Of a stretch of DNA of 57,426 nt, positions 56,502 through 57,426 are shown piece after piece. The notes below the pieces were generated by a model that was not told where the DNA came from, did no database searches, and saw nothing but the letters and a program-made list of their open reading frames with translations. The translations under genes and the position numbers were made by a program. Source of the stretch: Microbacterium azadirachtae (GTDB taxonomy: Bacteria > Actinomycetota > Actinomycetes > Actinomycetales > Microbacteriaceae). Positions within the stretch are counted from its first letter, which is position 1; each line of letters opens with the position of its first letter. The stretch is taken from positions 1 through 57,426 of the forward strand of contig NZ_JYIT01000061.1 in NCBI RefSeq assembly GCF_000956545.1, in the 5' to 3' direction.

Positions 56502-57426
56502 GTGAACAATCCGAACATCAGAGACGTCCGTCGCGACCCGGCACGGACGTCCGGCGTTCCGCGCGCCGTCGCCGGCGGCCGCGCGCGCCGCAGCGGCGTC
56601 GCCCTCAGCATCGCCACGGTCGGTGCGCTGATCCTGGGTCTCTTCCTCGGGGCGCCGGCCGCCTATGCCGACGACTACCCCAGCTGGGACGACGTGCAGG
56701 CGGCCAAGGCCAACGAGGCGGCCACCGCGAGCGAGGTCTCCCGGATCCAGGGCCTCATCGCGGGCCTCACTCAGAACGTCGCCGACACCAAGGCTGCGGC
56801 CGAGGCCGCGGGCAACGAATACTTCGCCGCACAGCAGGCCGTCGACGCGCAGGCGCGCCGACTCGCCGATCTGCAGTCGCAGGCCGAGACGCAGAAGAAG
56901 GCCGCCGACGACGCGGCGGCAAAGGCGGGGCAGATCGCCGCGCAGCTCTCGCGCGACGGCGGCGACACCACAGCGCTGCAGCTCTTCTTCTCGAAGTCCA
57001 CGGCCAACAAGGACGAGCTGCTGCACCGCCTCGGCCAGATGGACCGCGTGCTCTCCGGCACCCAGGCGATCTACGACAAGGCGCTCACCGCGAAGAACAC
57101 CGCGCAAGCGCTGACGGATCAGGCCACCGCGGCGAAGACCGAGCGCGACCGTCTCGCGAAGATCGCCGAAGACAAGATGCAGAAGGCGCAGGCGGCGGCC
57201 GACGCGGCCGCCAAGGCCCTCGCCGACCAGCAGGCCAACCTCGGTCAGCTGCAGGCGCAGCTCGCCGCACTCCAGGACACCACCGCCAAGACCGTCGCCG
57301 GCTATCAGGCGGGCGAGGCTGCCCGTGCTGCCGCCGAGGCCGCACGCCAGGCCCAGCTCGCCGCGGAGCGCCAGGCCGCGATCGACGCCGCCAAGAACAA
57401 CGGCGGCGTCGATCGCGGCCTGGCGC
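56502..57426 (+). CDS. Exported coiled-coil protein, probable NlpC/P60 peptidase N-terminal part (cut by edge)
   Basis: 308 codons are visible, no stop before the edge. GTG 56502 follows AAAGGGAG. Residues 30-56 form a signal peptide or anchor (SGVALSIATVGALILGLFLG region, ending AAYADD). Residues about 60-300 are a long Ala/Gln/Lys coiled coil with two antiparallel halves around a hinge (GDTTALQLFFSKSTANKDELLHRLG in parts). This is the layout of RipA/PcsB-like cell-wall hydrolases and actinobacterial C40 peptidases, whose catalytic domain would lie beyond the edge; it is therefore inferred. The last 59 bases form a perfect inverted repeat and may be artificial. Confidence 0.75.
   Translation, partial: MNNPNIRDVRRDPARTSGVPRAVAGGRARRSGVALSIATVGALILGLFLGAPAAYADDYPSWDDVQAAKANEAATASEVSRIQGLIAGLTQNVADTKAAAEAAGNEYFAAQQAVDAQARRLADLQSQAETQKKAADDAAAKAGQIAAQLSRDGGDTTALQLFFSKSTANKDELLHRLGQMDRVLSGTQAIYDKALTAKNTAQALTDQATAAKTERDRLAKIAEDKMQKAQAAADAAAKALADQQANLGQLQAQLAALQDTTAKTVAGYQAGEAARAAAEAARQAQLAAERQAAIDAAKNNGGVDRGLA
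57368..57426. repeat. Perfect 25-bp inverted repeat at the window edge
   Basis: Bases 57368-57392 are the exact reverse complement of 57402-57426, with the nine-base loop AAGAACAAC. The arm reaches the last base and may go on beyond it. It interrupts the coiled-coil reading (AAIDAAKNN then GGVDRGLA). Confidence 0.95.

Overview
The window is high-GC DNA (about 70%) with the codon habits, leaderless promoters and gene content of an actinobacterium of the Microbacteriaceae, most probably Microbacterium or a close relative. Evidence includes a DUF7882-type small protein, a mycoredoxin, a GT2-GtrA glycosyltransferase, a malate dehydrogenase with a GTG start, and a type VII secretion ATPase. Both edges look like contig ends. 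The first 127 bases are exactly identical to 5316-5442 inside the window, and the last 59 bases form a perfect 25-bp foldback.

Region 1 (1-11541) is a type VII (ESX/Ess-like) secretion locus. It holds two near-identical WXG100 genes (one cut by the edge), a WXG-like small protein, a 442-aa probable secreted substrate with a membrane hairpin, two acidic proteins that resemble each other (1929-2531, 4367-5041), a tandem pair of zinc-ribbon paralogues (2528-4251), an RDD-FHA membrane protein, an overlooked 44-codon frame coupled by ATGA overlaps on both sides, and a 1505-aa FHA-containing EccC/EssC ATPase. EccB, EccD, EccE and the MycP protease are not in the window and may lie beyond the left edge.

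Region 2 (11544-29983) is mainly chromosomal housekeeping and regulation: a degenerate serine-recombinase-domain protein, a CAD-type alcohol dehydrogenase, malate dehydrogenase, a zinc metallopeptidase, an aldehyde dehydrogenase, a GPH-type symporter, mycoredoxin, glycosyltransferase, polysaccharide deacetylase, a four-gene ABC exporter/two-component operon, RidA, a small membrane protein, a possibly truncated GNAT, a second DesK/NarL two-component system with a palindromic candidate operator, a SHOCT protein and a GntR regulator.

Region 3 (30195-39438) is a secretome island: a Tat-exported phospholipase C behind a PHO-box-like repeat, a 1291-aa LamG/EEP/Ig-like surface protein, two small Ig-like exported proteins, and a sedolisin protease.

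Region 4 (39507-45100) pairs a CitA/CitB-type two-component system with a divergent NitT/TauT-type ABC importer. Region 5 (45173-55779) holds small regulator/target units: RibD-like reductase plus epimerase, TetR plus membrane protein plus AraC, MHS-family transporter, DUF7882, EamA/MarR sharing one compact divergent promoter, GNAT, a GxYT-repeat protein, and reductase/AraC. Region 6 (55848-57426) is a tRNA-Glu/Asp/Phe operon with its terminator and the start of a coiled-coil exported protein of the kind that precedes NlpC/P60 peptidases, cut by the right edge. No CRISPR array, prophage, transposase or rRNA was seen.
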